34,621 nucleotides of DNA from contig JAPLHR010000018.1 in assembly GCA_026389535.1 (NCBI GenBank), forward strand, positions 1-34,621, read 5' to 3'. The notes beneath the pieces were generated by a model, which did no database searches, was not told the DNA's origin, and saw nothing but the letters and a program-made list of their open reading frames with translations. The translations under genes were made by a program, and so were the position numbers. Shown here piece after piece: positions 17,183 through 28,703 of this stretch (positions within the stretch are counted from its first letter, which is position 1; each line of letters opens with the position of its first letter). This DNA comes from Chloroflexota bacterium (GTDB lineage: Bacteria; Chloroflexota; Limnocylindria; Limnocylindrales; Limnocylindraceae).

Positions 17183-17437
17183 ATGAGTACGTCAGCGATC
17201 GTTGGTCTCGTTTTTCAGACCCTTTGGTGGGTAATTCTGGGGCGCGTACTCCTCTCCTGGTTCGACCCCTCCGGCAACTATCGGATCTCGCGAATCATCT
17301 ACGACATGAGCGAGCCGATCCTCGCCCCAGCCCGGCGCATCCTGCCAACGTTCGGCGGCGTGGACTGGTCGCCGCTCGTCACGATGATCGTGCTGAACCT
17401 GCTCGAGAACTTCATCCTCAGGAGTCTGGCTGGCTGA
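17183..17437 (+). CDS. YggT/YlmG family membrane protein
   Basis: Short two-TM protein with VILGRVLLSWFDPSGNYRISRIIYDMSEPILAPARRILPTFGGVDWSPLVTMIVLNLLENFILRSL. Confidence 0.9.
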   Translation: MSTSAIVGLVFQTLWWVILGRVLLSWFDPSGNYRISRIIYDMSEPILAPARRILPTFGGVDWSPLVTMIVLNLLENFILRSLAG

Positions 17438-17459
17438 ACCTAGTAGAATCTCCGCCCTA

Positions 17460-17536
<77 letters not shown>

Positions 17537-17545
17537 CCTAGGCTG

Positions 17546-17560
17546 TATAGTCCGCGCGTG
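17546..17560 (+). promoter_or_regulatory. Putative -10 TATAGT positioned for a leaderless transcript of the nucleoside hydrolase (GTG 17558)
   Basis: TATAGT-N6-GTG. Confidence 0.4.
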
Positions 17561-18583
17561 AGCCCACTGACGCCGAATCCAATGCCACTCTCAACGCCGT
17601 ATCCAAACTCGCCACGTCGCGCTCCACTCGGCACTCGTGCGAAGCCGCTCCCTCTCATCATTGATTGCGACCCAGGGCACGATGATGCAATGGCAATTGC
17701 TATCGCTATCGCGCGACCTGAACTGAATCTGCTTGGCGTCACGGTAGTTGCGGGGAACTCAACCCTGCCGAACACCTTCCTGAATACCCGGCGGGTACTC
17801 GCGCTGTTGGGCGCCCACGATATGCCTGTTGCGGCCGGTGCTGCGGTGCCGCTGGTGCGACCACTCTTCACGGCCGCATATGTTCACGGGGAGTCAGGCC
17901 TCGAGGGGGCAGACCTTCCAGAACCCGCAGGCCACGTGCACGAAGCTGGCGCGGTCGATCTGATTGCAACGCTCCTTGCCGCTTCGCCAGAGCCGGTCGT
18001 CTTGGCGCCGCTCGGGCCGCTCACGAATATCGCGCTGTTCATCCAAGCGCACCCCGAGCTGATCTCGAAGGTTTCGCACATCTCATGGATGGGCGGTGCG
18101 GTCGGCGAAGGAAACGTTACGAGCGCGGCAGAGTTCAACGTCTACGTCGATCCAGATGCTGCCGCTGTCGTATTCGCAAGCGGGATCCCGATCACCATGG
18201 TTGGCCTTGATGCGACGCATCTTGCCAAGATGGGGGCCGCTGAGCGGGAGCGCCTTGAGGCGACTGGCAACCGAGCCGGACGCGTCTTCTCTGATCTGCT
18301 TGGCTTTTTTGAGGTGTTTTACCAAGAGCGTTATGGATGGAATTACTGCGCAATCCATGACGCGGTTGCAGTGGCGCACCTGGTAGACCCTGAACTCGTT
18401 GCCGTAGTGCACGCCGCTGTTGACATCGAGCTCGCTGATCTTCAGCGTGGCAGGACAGTGGTGGATTGGTTCCCCGAGCGGCTACGTGATCGCGGACGCG
18501 CCGCCTCAGTGGATGTTGCCGTAGGGGTGGACTCAGCTCGTTTTGCGGACCTTCTCGTGGATGTGATCGGACAATTTGAGTAG
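17558..18583 (+). CDS. Nucleoside hydrolase (IU-nucleoside hydrolase family)
   Basis: IIDCDPGHDDAMAIAIA, VTVVAGNS, LAPLGPLTNIAL, WMGGAVGEGNVTSAAEFNVYVDPDAAAVVF, AIHDAVAVAHLVDPEL. The upstream start in the ORF track (17501) runs into the tRNA. Confidence 0.9.
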   Translation: MSPLTPNPMPLSTPYPNSPRRAPLGTRAKPLPLIIDCDPGHDDAMAIAIAIARPELNLLGVTVVAGNSTLPNTFLNTRRVLALLGAHDMPVAAGAAVPLVRPLFTAAYVHGESGLEGADLPEPAGHVHEAGAVDLIATLLAASPEPVVLAPLGPLTNIALFIQAHPELISKVSHISWMGGAVGEGNVTSAAEFNVYVDPDAAAVVFASGIPITMVGLDATHLAKMGAAERERLEATGNRAGRVFSDLLGFFEVFYQERYGWNYCAIHDAVAVAHLVDPELVAVVHAAVDIELADLQRGRTVVDWFPERLRDRGRAASVDVAVGVDSARFADLLVDVIGQFE

Positions 18584-18586
18584 CAG

Positions 18587-21232
<2,646 letters not shown>

Positions 21233-21396
21233 GGCCCCTCCCCTCTGTTGTGCGCGGCCGCTGCTGCGTCGCCACGCGTGCCCCTAGGGTAGCGCCCCGC
21301 GCCTGAGCAGCGCGCCGCCGCTGCGGGGGCTACCATCGGCTCAATCGCGGGTACGGCCCCGGCCGCCCGCCCATCGGTAAGGTGAGGGAGCAGCGC

Positions 21397-21831
21397 ATGG
21401 GAGCAACACGCCGCAGCGCAATGTCGGCTGGAGGACTCGTCATTCGAGGTGTCGGTGGCCGACCAGAGATCGTGATTGGACGCCGTCGTCGAGAGCGCGA
21501 CGGCTTCATCTGGTCACTTCCGAAGGGGACCCCTGAAGAGGGTGAGACCCGAGAGGAGACGGCGCTTCGCGAGGTGCGCGAAGAGACGGGCCTTGAGGTG
21601 CAGATCCTCTCGTATTTTGATGCCATTCACTACTCGTTTACGCGCGGCGGGGAGCGCATCGACAAAACGGTACACTACTACCTGATGGAAGCGATCGGCG
21701 GTTCGTTCGATCAGTGGGATAAAGAGTTCGACGAGGTGCGCTGGGTGCCGATGGATGAGGCGATTGCCCTCCTGGACTTCCAGACAGAGTGCGGCCTCGT
21801 TGAGCGCGCCTACGCGGCCCTCGCTGCATAG
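21397..21831 (+). CDS. NUDIX hydrolase
   Basis: Nudix box GTPEEGETREETALREVREETGL (GX5EX7REUXEEXGU). Start ATG 21397 or GTG 21382. Confidence 0.92.
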   Translation: MGATRRSAMSAGGLVIRGVGGRPEIVIGRRRRERDGFIWSLPKGTPEEGETREETALREVREETGLEVQILSYFDAIHYSFTRGGERIDKTVHYYLMEAIGGSFDQWDKEFDEVRWVPMDEAIALLDFQTECGLVERAYAALAA

Positions 21832-21881
21832 GCGATTCGTGCGGGCGGGTCGCTCCGCCACAAAAGTGCACGGCAAACCCT

Positions 21882-21912
21882 TATCCTGTGGAGAGATCGG
21901 CACCCGCCGATC
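21882..21912 (+). promoter_or_regulatory. Putative -10 TATCCT (21882-21887) followed by hairpin GATCGGC-accc-GCCGATC (21895-21912)
   Basis: Perfect 7-bp stem starting at the predicted transcription start upstream of the substrate-binding lipoprotein gene. Confidence 0.45.
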
Positions 21913-21933
21913 CACGAGAGAGCGAGAGGGGAG

Positions 21934-23868
21934 ATGCCGATGCATCGGAGCCTAAAGTTCCTTGCGGCAGCTCTCTTAACGGCAACCCTGCTCGCTGGCT
22001 GCACGGTCATCTCCGGTCGCACCCTGCAGGTTGGAATCGTCGGTGAGCCCGCCGGCCTAGAGCTCGCCTATTCCGACGATGCCTCCGCCCTCGTTGGCTC
22101 CATGGTCCACGCTGGTCTCTACCGCGCCGATGCCGCCTTCGCGCCAACCCCGGTGCTCGCCGATGGCGACGCCTCGAGTGCGGCAGGCGGCACGAAATGG
22201 CGCGTCACACTGCGCTCGGGGCTCACCTTCCACGATGGGTCGCCACTCACCACCGACGATGTGATCTTTACCTATGAACTTGCAGCCTCAACGCGCTGTC
22301 CGCTTGTGAGCGACATTTGCGCCGTGGTCGGGAACCACCTGGCCTCTGTGGAGGCGGAGGCAGACGGTGCGCTCACCTTCACCTTGAAGTCGCCATGGGC
22401 ACCCTGGCAGACACGCGGACTCACCATCCCAATCCTACCCAAGGGCACGCTCACCGCATCACTGGCTCGACTCCAAGCCAAGGTTCAAGCGGCAGATCGC
22501 AATGCGGTCTCCCTGACCCGCGAGAACATTGCCGCCGATATTGACGGCGGCGGATGCGCCGCCTCGGGGGGGACAAACTGCACCTATGCATCGCGCGTCA
22601 CCGAGCTGGAGCGCACCCTTGCCGACGCTGGCCTCGATCTACCAGACCCACGCGGCTATCCGCAACTCAGCAGCGCTGGCGAGCCGACGGGGAGCCGCGA
22701 CGACGAACAGTACGCACGTGCGCTCTACGTGCGGCTGGCTGCGCTGGAGGGACTACTCCTCGCACCAACTGAAGGGCAGCTTGGCGCCGCGTTCCTACTT
22801 CTCGACGTACAGAGCGCACCTATCGGCGCTGGGCCGTACGAATTCGTCGAGCGTGTGCCCGGTACCTTCGTGCAGCTCGCCGCCTTCAAGGGATTCGCCC
22901 TTGGCGAGCCGCCGATGTCGGCGATGACCCTGACGGTCTTTGCATCGCCCGCCGGTGTGCTGAAGGCCTTTCAAGGGGGTGCGATTGATTGGGCTCCTGA
23001 CCTTCGAGCCGCAGATGTTGCTGGTCTGAGCGTGAGCGACGACGCCACGCTGCTCCACACCGCGTCGCTTCGCGGCTACAACTACCTTGCGTTCAATACA
23101 CGCGAAGGGCGCCTCTTCGCCAGCAGCGTTATCCGCCGCGCCCTCGCCTCGTGCGTCGACCTGCCAGCAATCATCACTGGCGCAACAGATGAGACCGGGA
23201 TCAAGATCTCCAGCACCGTGGCGCCAACCTCGTGGGCGGCTGAAAACCCCGCCGCAGCAGAGGCCACGCGCGATGTCGCTGGTGCACGCGCCGCGCTCAT
23301 TGCCGACGGATGGGTCGCAGGTGAGGATGGCGTCTTCGCTCGCGCCGGTACGCGACTTGAGGCTGACATCATCGTTCGGGAGGGCCAGGTTGCGCGAACC
23401 CGTGCGGCCCAGCTGATCGTTGACCAGGTTGCTGAGTGCGGCATCTCGCTCGCCGTCGCCGAGCTTCCGTTTGCCACGGACATCGCGCCACGGCTGCGCT
23501 ACCCAAACGACTTTGATCTCTATCTCGGCGCGTGGCAGTGGGGCCTTGATCCCGATGACTCGGATATCTTCGCCTCCAGCGCCTGCCCAACCGAAGAGGC
23601 ACCGGCTGGGAAGAACTTCGTCTGCTGGTCGAGCTCGGGCGTCGATCAGCTCCTGGCCCAAGGCGTATCAGCCGGGAGCATTAGCTCGCGCGTCGGTATC
23701 TACGCCACCATTCAATCGCTCCGACGGAGCGAGCGGCCGTATCTCCTCCTCTGGGGGGATCCCTCCTACGCACTACTTCGGAACCGCTTTACCTGGGCGA
23801 CGCAAGCGGCAGATGTGCAAAGCCCGTTATACGCGTGGTCGATCCACACGTGGGACTTGCAAAAGTAG
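21934..23868 (+). CDS. ABC transporter substrate-binding lipoprotein, peptide/SBP_bac_5-like
   Basis: Signal peptide with lipobox LLAGC; LRSGLTFHDGSPLTTDDVIFTYE; RGYNYLAFNTREGRLFASSVIRRALASCVD; DLYLGAWQWGLDPDDSDIFAS. Confidence 0.87.
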   Translation: MPMHRSLKFLAAALLTATLLAGCTVISGRTLQVGIVGEPAGLELAYSDDASALVGSMVHAGLYRADAAFAPTPVLADGDASSAAGGTKWRVTLRSGLTFHDGSPLTTDDVIFTYELAASTRCPLVSDICAVVGNHLASVEAEADGALTFTLKSPWAPWQTRGLTIPILPKGTLTASLARLQAKVQAADRNAVSLTRENIAADIDGGGCAASGGTNCTYASRVTELERTLADAGLDLPDPRGYPQLSSAGEPTGSRDDEQYARALYVRLAALEGLLLAPTEGQLGAAFLLLDVQSAPIGAGPYEFVERVPGTFVQLAAFKGFALGEPPMSAMTLTVFASPAGVLKAFQGGAIDWAPDLRAADVAGLSVSDDATLLHTASLRGYNYLAFNTREGRLFASSVIRRALASCVDLPAIITGATDETGIKISSTVAPTSWAAENPAAAEATRDVAGARAALIADGWVAGEDGVFARAGTRLEADIIVREGQVARTRAAQLIVDQVAECGISLAVAELPFATDIAPRLRYPNDFDLYLGAWQWGLDPDDSDIFASSACPTEEAPAGKNFVCWSSSGVDQLLAQGVSAGSISSRVGIYATIQSLRRSERPYLLLWGDPSYALLRNRFTWATQAADVQSPLYAWSIHTWDLQK

Positions 23869-23874
23869 GGGCTG

Positions 23875-24774
23875 ATGCGACGCAGATTGCTCGCCCTCGC
23901 GCAAATCGCCCCGGCACTTGGCGACCTCGCGCAGAACTTCGCCCTGCATCAAGCGAAGATCGCTGAGGCTCGTGCCGCAGGCGCCGATCTTGTGATCTTC
24001 CCCGAGCTCGGCCTGACCGGGTATCAACTGCAAGACCTCGCGCCAGAGGTTGCGATGCGACGAACCGATCCACGCCTCCAAGCGCTGGCAAGGCTCACGA
24101 GCGGCGGTCCCTCTGCAGTTGTCTCATTTGTTGAGTCAACCGATGACCATCGACTCTTCGCCGCCGCGGCACTCCTGGAGGGTGGTGAGGTGCGACATGT
24201 GGCGCGCAAGTGCTTTCTACCAACGTACGGGCTCTTTGATGAGCGACGCTTCCTCGCGGCGGGCGATGCGATTCGCGCGACCCGAGCGGCTCTTGGTGGA
24301 TCAGCGGTTCAGGGCGATGTCGGAATCGGCATCGGTGTGTGCGAGGACTTCTGGCATCCAACGCTGCCATCGATCCTTGCGCAGGATGGGGCCGAGCTCC
24401 TCATCAACGTGGCGGCGGGACCGGCGCGCGGCGCAAGCGTGGATGCCGATCAGGGGCTTGGCTCCGCAGCATCCTGGGGCACCCTGCTTCGTGCGACCGC
24501 GGCGCTCACGACCTCCTATGTTGCCTTCACCAATCGGGTCGGCGTCGACGAGTCACTGATCTTCTGGGGTGGCTCGCGCGTGATTGGGCCCGACGGTGTC
24601 GTGCTCGCAGAGGCGCCACTCTTCGAAGAGGCGCTCCTCTTGGCCGAGATCGATCTTGACGAGGTGGCACGCGCCCGCACCGCACTCCCACTCCTGCGTG
24701 ATGAGCGTCTGGAGCTGACGCGCCGCGAATACGACCGCATCATCGCCACCCGCGCCGGCCTCGAGGAGGCGTAG
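23875..24774 (+). CDS. Carbon-nitrogen hydrolase; probable separate glutaminase subunit/domain of NAD synthetase
   Basis: Glu-Lys-Cys triad: FPELGLTGY, RKCFLPTYGLFDERRFLAAGD, GVCEDFWHP. The last two are hallmarks of the NadE glutaminase domain. Confidence 0.85.
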   Translation: MRRRLLALAQIAPALGDLAQNFALHQAKIAEARAAGADLVIFPELGLTGYQLQDLAPEVAMRRTDPRLQALARLTSGGPSAVVSFVESTDDHRLFAAAALLEGGEVRHVARKCFLPTYGLFDERRFLAAGDAIRATRAALGGSAVQGDVGIGIGVCEDFWHPTLPSILAQDGAELLINVAAGPARGASVDADQGLGSAASWGTLLRATAALTTSYVAFTNRVGVDESLIFWGGSRVIGPDGVVLAEAPLFEEALLLAEIDLDEVARARTALPLLRDERLELTRREYDRIIATRAGLEEA

Positions 24775-24782
24775 GCAGCCTA

Positions 24783-25646
24783 ATGAAAGGCGAGAGCGGT
24801 AGTGCACCTCACGACGAACTCGCGATTGACCCCGAGATGGTCGCGGCCATGTGCCGCTCCTTCATCACCTCGCATGTGGCGAGCACTGGCGCCGAGCGAG
24901 TTCTCCTCGGCCTCTCCGGCGGCATTGACTCCGCGCTGGTTGCCTACCTGACCGCCGCAGCCATCGGCGCAGATCGTCTGGTGGCTGTGCTGATGCCAAC
25001 GGCGGGGTCATCGCCCAGCTCGAGGGCTGACGCGGAGGCGATCGTCAACGACCTCAGCTGCCAGAGTGAGCTCATCTCAATTGAGGCGCCGTTGGCGGCA
25101 CTCATCGCGAACCTGCCCGCAGGTGAGAGCGTGACCCCGCTGCGGCGGGGGAATATGGCGGCACGACTACGAATGACCACGCTCTATGACCGCTCAGCCC
25201 TGCACCGTGGGGTAGTGGTCGGCACGGGGAACAAGAGCGAGATGCTGATCGGCTACTCCACGATCTTCGGCGATGCCGCCTCGGCATTCAACCCAATCGG
25301 TGATCTGTACAAGACGCAGGTGCGCGAGCTATCGCGCCACCTCGGCGTGCCGACGCAGATCATTGAGAAGGCGCCGAGCGCCGATCTTTGGCCGGGTCAG
25401 ACCGACGAGGGTGAGGGTGGATTTGATTACCCAACCCTTGATCGCGTGCTCTACCGCATCGTTGATCGTCGCCTGCCGCTTGAGGACGTGATCGCGGAGG
25501 GCTTTGATCGCGAATTCGTCCTACGGGTGAGTGAGATGATTCGTCGATCGGAGTTCAAGCGCCAGATGCCGCCAATCGCGAAGGTGGGGGGGCGGAGCAG
25601 TGGAAGCGACTATCTCTACCCTCGGCGGCGCCCGAAGCTTGACTGA
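24783..25646 (+). CDS. nadE: NAD+ synthase
   Basis: LGLSGGIDSALVAYL, GNMAARLRMTTLYD, GTGNKSEMLIGYSTIFGD, KAPSADLWPGQTDE, KRQMPPIAKVGGRSSGSDYLYPR. Confidence 0.93.
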   Translation: MKGESGSAPHDELAIDPEMVAAMCRSFITSHVASTGAERVLLGLSGGIDSALVAYLTAAAIGADRLVAVLMPTAGSSPSSRADAEAIVNDLSCQSELISIEAPLAALIANLPAGESVTPLRRGNMAARLRMTTLYDRSALHRGVVVGTGNKSEMLIGYSTIFGDAASAFNPIGDLYKTQVRELSRHLGVPTQIIEKAPSADLWPGQTDEGEGGFDYPTLDRVLYRIVDRRLPLEDVIAEGFDREFVLRVSEMIRRSEFKRQMPPIAKVGGRSSGSDYLYPRRRPKLD

Positions 25647-26550
25647 CGACCTGCGCGGCGGTGGCGCAACGCCTGGGGCGTTGCATATCGTCTCCACCCC
25701 GATCGGTAATCTCGCCGATCTCACGCCGCGTGCAGCGGCGGTGCTTCGCGAGGTTGGACTGATCGTTGCCGAAGACACGCGTGTCTCTCGCCCGCTCCTC
25801 GCCAGCATTGGCGTGCAGACAGAGGTGACGGCCCTTCCAGGTTTCGATGAGGCCGACCGAGTTGCGCCGATCATCGCCCGGCTGCAGTCTGGCACCGCTG
25901 TCGCGCTGATCAGCGACGCTGGCACGCCACTAATTAGTGACCCGGGGGGAACGCTCGTTGCCGCTGCGGTCACTGCAGGGATCCGTGTGATCCCTATCCC
26001 CGGCGCATCCGCACTCCTCGCGGCGGTCGTCGCAGCGGGCGTCACCGGCCCACGCTGGTCATTTGAGGGTTTCCTGCCGCGGAGTGGCGTCGACCGAACC
26101 AAGGTGCTTGGTGCCATCGCCTCTGATGAGCGCGGCACCGTGATCTATGAGGCGGGGCCGCGTGTGGCCGCGACACTGGTCGATCTGGCGCGCGTGTGCG
26201 GCGACGACCGCGTGGGAGCAATCTGTCGCGAGCTCACGAAGTTGCACGAGGAGATTCGCCGCGGCACCCTCGGTGCACTCGCAGCGGCGGTGAGTGCGGG
26301 GGAGCTTGATGCGCGTGGTGAGTTCGTCATCGTTGTCGGTGCGCAGGCGGCCGCAGATCTACCTGACACCGATGATCCCGAGGGCCCATATGCGGCAGCA
26401 CTCGAACTTGTGGGGCGCGCTGTGACGGCGGGTGAGTCGCGCAGCGCGGCGATTCGACGCATCGCCACCCTGTGGGGGCTTGAACGTCGACGCCTCTGGA
26501 ACCTCGCCCATGACGACGTGGCACCAGAGGGCATCGACGCCGAGAGCTAG
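25600..26550 (+). CDS. rsmI: 16S rRNA (cytidine1402-2'-O)-methyltransferase RsmI
   Basis: LHIVSTPIGNLADLTPRA, AEDTRVSRPLL, ALISDAGTPLISDPG, PIPGASALLAAVVAAG, FEGFLPR. Start uncertain (GTG 25600 or TTG 25639). Confidence 0.93.
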   Translation: MEATISTLGGARSLTDDLRGGGATPGALHIVSTPIGNLADLTPRAAAVLREVGLIVAEDTRVSRPLLASIGVQTEVTALPGFDEADRVAPIIARLQSGTAVALISDAGTPLISDPGGTLVAAAVTAGIRVIPIPGASALLAAVVAAGVTGPRWSFEGFLPRSGVDRTKVLGAIASDERGTVIYEAGPRVAATLVDLARVCGDDRVGAICRELTKLHEEIRRGTLGALAAAVSAGELDARGEFVIVVGAQAAADLPDTDDPEGPYAAALELVGRAVTAGESRSAAIRRIATLWGLERRRLWNLAHDDVAPEGIDAES

Positions 26551-26942
26551 GCGCGAACTGGCGCGATCTCCTCGCCGTACTCGGCCTCACCGAGATCAGT
26601 CGGCTCTGACCCTTGTGCCACCGGGTCACCGGACTGCGGCTTTGGACCGAGGAACTCCAGGCGATTCACGATCACCTCGGTCATCCAGCGGCGCGACCCT
26701 TCGCTCTCCCACTCGTGGGTCTTAAGGCGGCCATCGATACTTACGAGCGAGCCGGCCTGCAGATGGGCTGCGGCAATCTCGGCGAGCTTCTCCCAGAAGA
26801 CGAGCCGGTGAAACTCCGTGCGCTCCTCGCCGCCGCGGAAGTCATGGGTTGCGACGCTCCCCACCGCGACCTTGGAGCCTGAGGGGAGCGTTTTCAATTC
26901 GACGGGCTTGGTGATCCTGCCAGCGAGCATAACCTTGTTCAT
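26547..26942 (-). CDS. ssb: Single-stranded DNA-binding protein
   Basis: MNKVMLAGRITKPVELKTLPSGSKVAVGSVATHDF...LVSIDGRLKTHEWESEGSRRWMTEVIVNRLEFL; AAGGAGG ribosome-binding site upstream of ATG at 26942 (minus strand). Confidence 0.9.
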   Translation of the reverse strand: MNKVMLAGRITKPVELKTLPSGSKVAVGSVATHDFRGGEERTEFHRLVFWEKLAEIAAAHLQAGSLVSIDGRLKTHEWESEGSRRWMTEVIVNRLEFLGPKPQSGDPVAQGSEPTDLGEAEYGEEIAPVRA

Positions 26943-27063
26943 TGCGCCTCCTTGTGCGGCGGCGGCCCGGATCACGTGACCCGCAGGAGCCGTACGCCTG
27001 CTCTGGCACCCTCCCACGGTGCGGATACTGCGGGCGTATCGCGCTGGGGTCGCGCTCTTCTGC

Positions 27064-27080
27064 GACAATCGCCCACGATG
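27064..27080 (+). promoter_or_regulatory. Putative -10 GACAAT positioned for a near-leaderless metG transcript (ATG 27078)
   Basis: GACAAT-N8-ATG with no Shine-Dalgarno. Confidence 0.35.
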
Positions 27081-28703
27081 CGGTACTACCTAACGACAGC
27101 CATCGCGTATGCCAATAACAAGCCTGGCCTGCACACGCTCTATGAGGTGATCGGCGCCGATGCCATCGCCCGTTGGCGCCGCATGCGCGGTGACGAGGTG
27201 CGCTTCCTGACCGGCACGGACGAGTACTCGGTCAACATCGCCGCCCGCGCCGCAGAGGAGGGGGTGACACCGAAGGCCTTCGTTGACGCCAAGGTTGCCC
27301 TCTTCCAGGCGAGCGAGGCGAAGCTGTTGATTAGCCCCGATCAATTCATTCGCACCACCGACGCGGACCACACCCTTGCCGCGCAGGAGATGGTTCGGCG
27401 CTCGTTCGCCGCAGGGGATATCTACGTCGGCAGCTATGAAGGCTGGTACTGCCCCAACGAGGGGTTCCGCAACGCCGATGACGTGGTCAAGGAGGGCGAC
27501 AAGACCGTCTGCCCCAACCATCCAGGCATCCCGCTGCAGTGGCTGACTGAGCGCAACTGGTTCTTCCGACTCAGCGCCTACCAGGAGCGTCTTGAGGCCT
27601 GGTTGACGCAGGATCCATCGCCCGTGCAGCCCGAATATCGACGGAACGAGATGCTCGGATTTGTCCGCCAGGGGTTGGAAGATTTCTCGATCAGCCGCGA
27701 AGGGGCAACGTGGGGGATCCCATTCCCAATCTATGAAGATGGGAGTAGCGCGCTGACCGCAACGGGGGAGGGTGACCCGAAGGCGGGGACCATCTACGTC
27801 TGGTACGACGCCCTGATCAACTACCTCACTGGCGCGGGCTTCCCGGCGGAGGCTGCTGGCGCGCCATGGTGGCCCGCCGATCTGCACATCATCGGCAAGG
27901 ACATCAATCGATTCCACTCCGTCTTCTGGCCGGCGATGTTGTGGAGCGCGGGGCTTGACGCACCGAAGAAGATCTGGGTGCACGGCTGGCTCCTCTCCAG
28001 CGGCGAGCGCATGAGCAAGAGCCGTGGCAACTTCCTTGACCCAGATGATGCGGTCGCCGCGCTCGGCGCTGATGGCGCACGATTCGTTGCGCTGCGCGAA
28101 GTGCCGTTTGATCGCGATGGCGATGTGAGCTGGGACTCCATCATTCGCCGCTACAACTCGGAGCTCGCCAATGATTATGGGAACCTGGTGAATCGCGCGA
28201 CAACGCTCGCGAGCCGCGCCTTCACCGATGCGCCGCTCCCGCGCCCGGCTGCCGCATCAACCCTCGGTGCCGCTTGGGAGGAGACGCGACGCGAGGCGAT
28301 CGCAGCACTAGAGCGCAACGCGCTGCATGAGTGGTTGGGTGCGCTCTGGGGCTTTGTCGGTATGGCGAACAAGTTTGTCGATACCGAAAAGCCGTGGGAG
28401 CTCGCCAAGGCGGCGAAGCTCGGTGATGCTGCGGCGGAGGAGAAGCTCCGCGGCGTGCTCGGTGATCTCCTTGAGTCGTGTCGCCTTATCTCCCTCTATG
28501 CAGGGCCGGTGATGCCCTCCATCGCTGCGAAAATCTGGACGCTACTCGGGCGCACCTGGCCGTACGACGCGAACGGGCACAACGGTCCGTCGCTCGACGA
28601 GATTGGCGCATGGGGTGCACTCGGCGCGGCCGGCCCACTCGGCGCACCAGAGCCGCTCTTCCCGCGACTTGAGGCGGACGCGCTCGATGCCGCTGCTGAC
28701 TGA
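27078..28703 (+). CDS. metG: Methionine--tRNA ligase (atypical HIGH position)
   Basis: MRYYLTTAIAYANNKPGLHTLYEVIGADAIARW, FLTGTDE, RNWFFRLSAYQ, DLHIIGKDINRFHSVFWPAMLW, SGERMSKSRGN. Confidence 0.92.
   Translation: MRYYLTTAIAYANNKPGLHTLYEVIGADAIARWRRMRGDEVRFLTGTDEYSVNIAARAAEEGVTPKAFVDAKVALFQASEAKLLISPDQFIRTTDADHTLAAQEMVRRSFAAGDIYVGSYEGWYCPNEGFRNADDVVKEGDKTVCPNHPGIPLQWLTERNWFFRLSAYQERLEAWLTQDPSPVQPEYRRNEMLGFVRQGLEDFSISREGATWGIPFPIYEDGSSALTATGEGDPKAGTIYVWYDALINYLTGAGFPAEAAGAPWWPADLHIIGKDINRFHSVFWPAMLWSAGLDAPKKIWVHGWLLSSGERMSKSRGNFLDPDDAVAALGADGARFVALREVPFDRDGDVSWDSIIRRYNSELANDYGNLVNRATTLASRAFTDAPLPRPAAASTLGAAWEETRREAIAALERNALHEWLGALWGFVGMANKFVDTEKPWELAKAAKLGDAAAEEKLRGVLGDLLESCRLISLYAGPVMPSIAAKIWTLLGRTWPYDANGHNGPSLDEIGAWGALGAAGPLGAPEPLFPRLEADALDAAAD

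Noticed and set aside
17690-17715. ATIGCT/ATCGCT-like microrepeat (AIAIAIA) in the nucleoside hydrolase
   Set aside because: Residue count between the DPGHDD motif and the next strand matches the family, so no expansion is implied.
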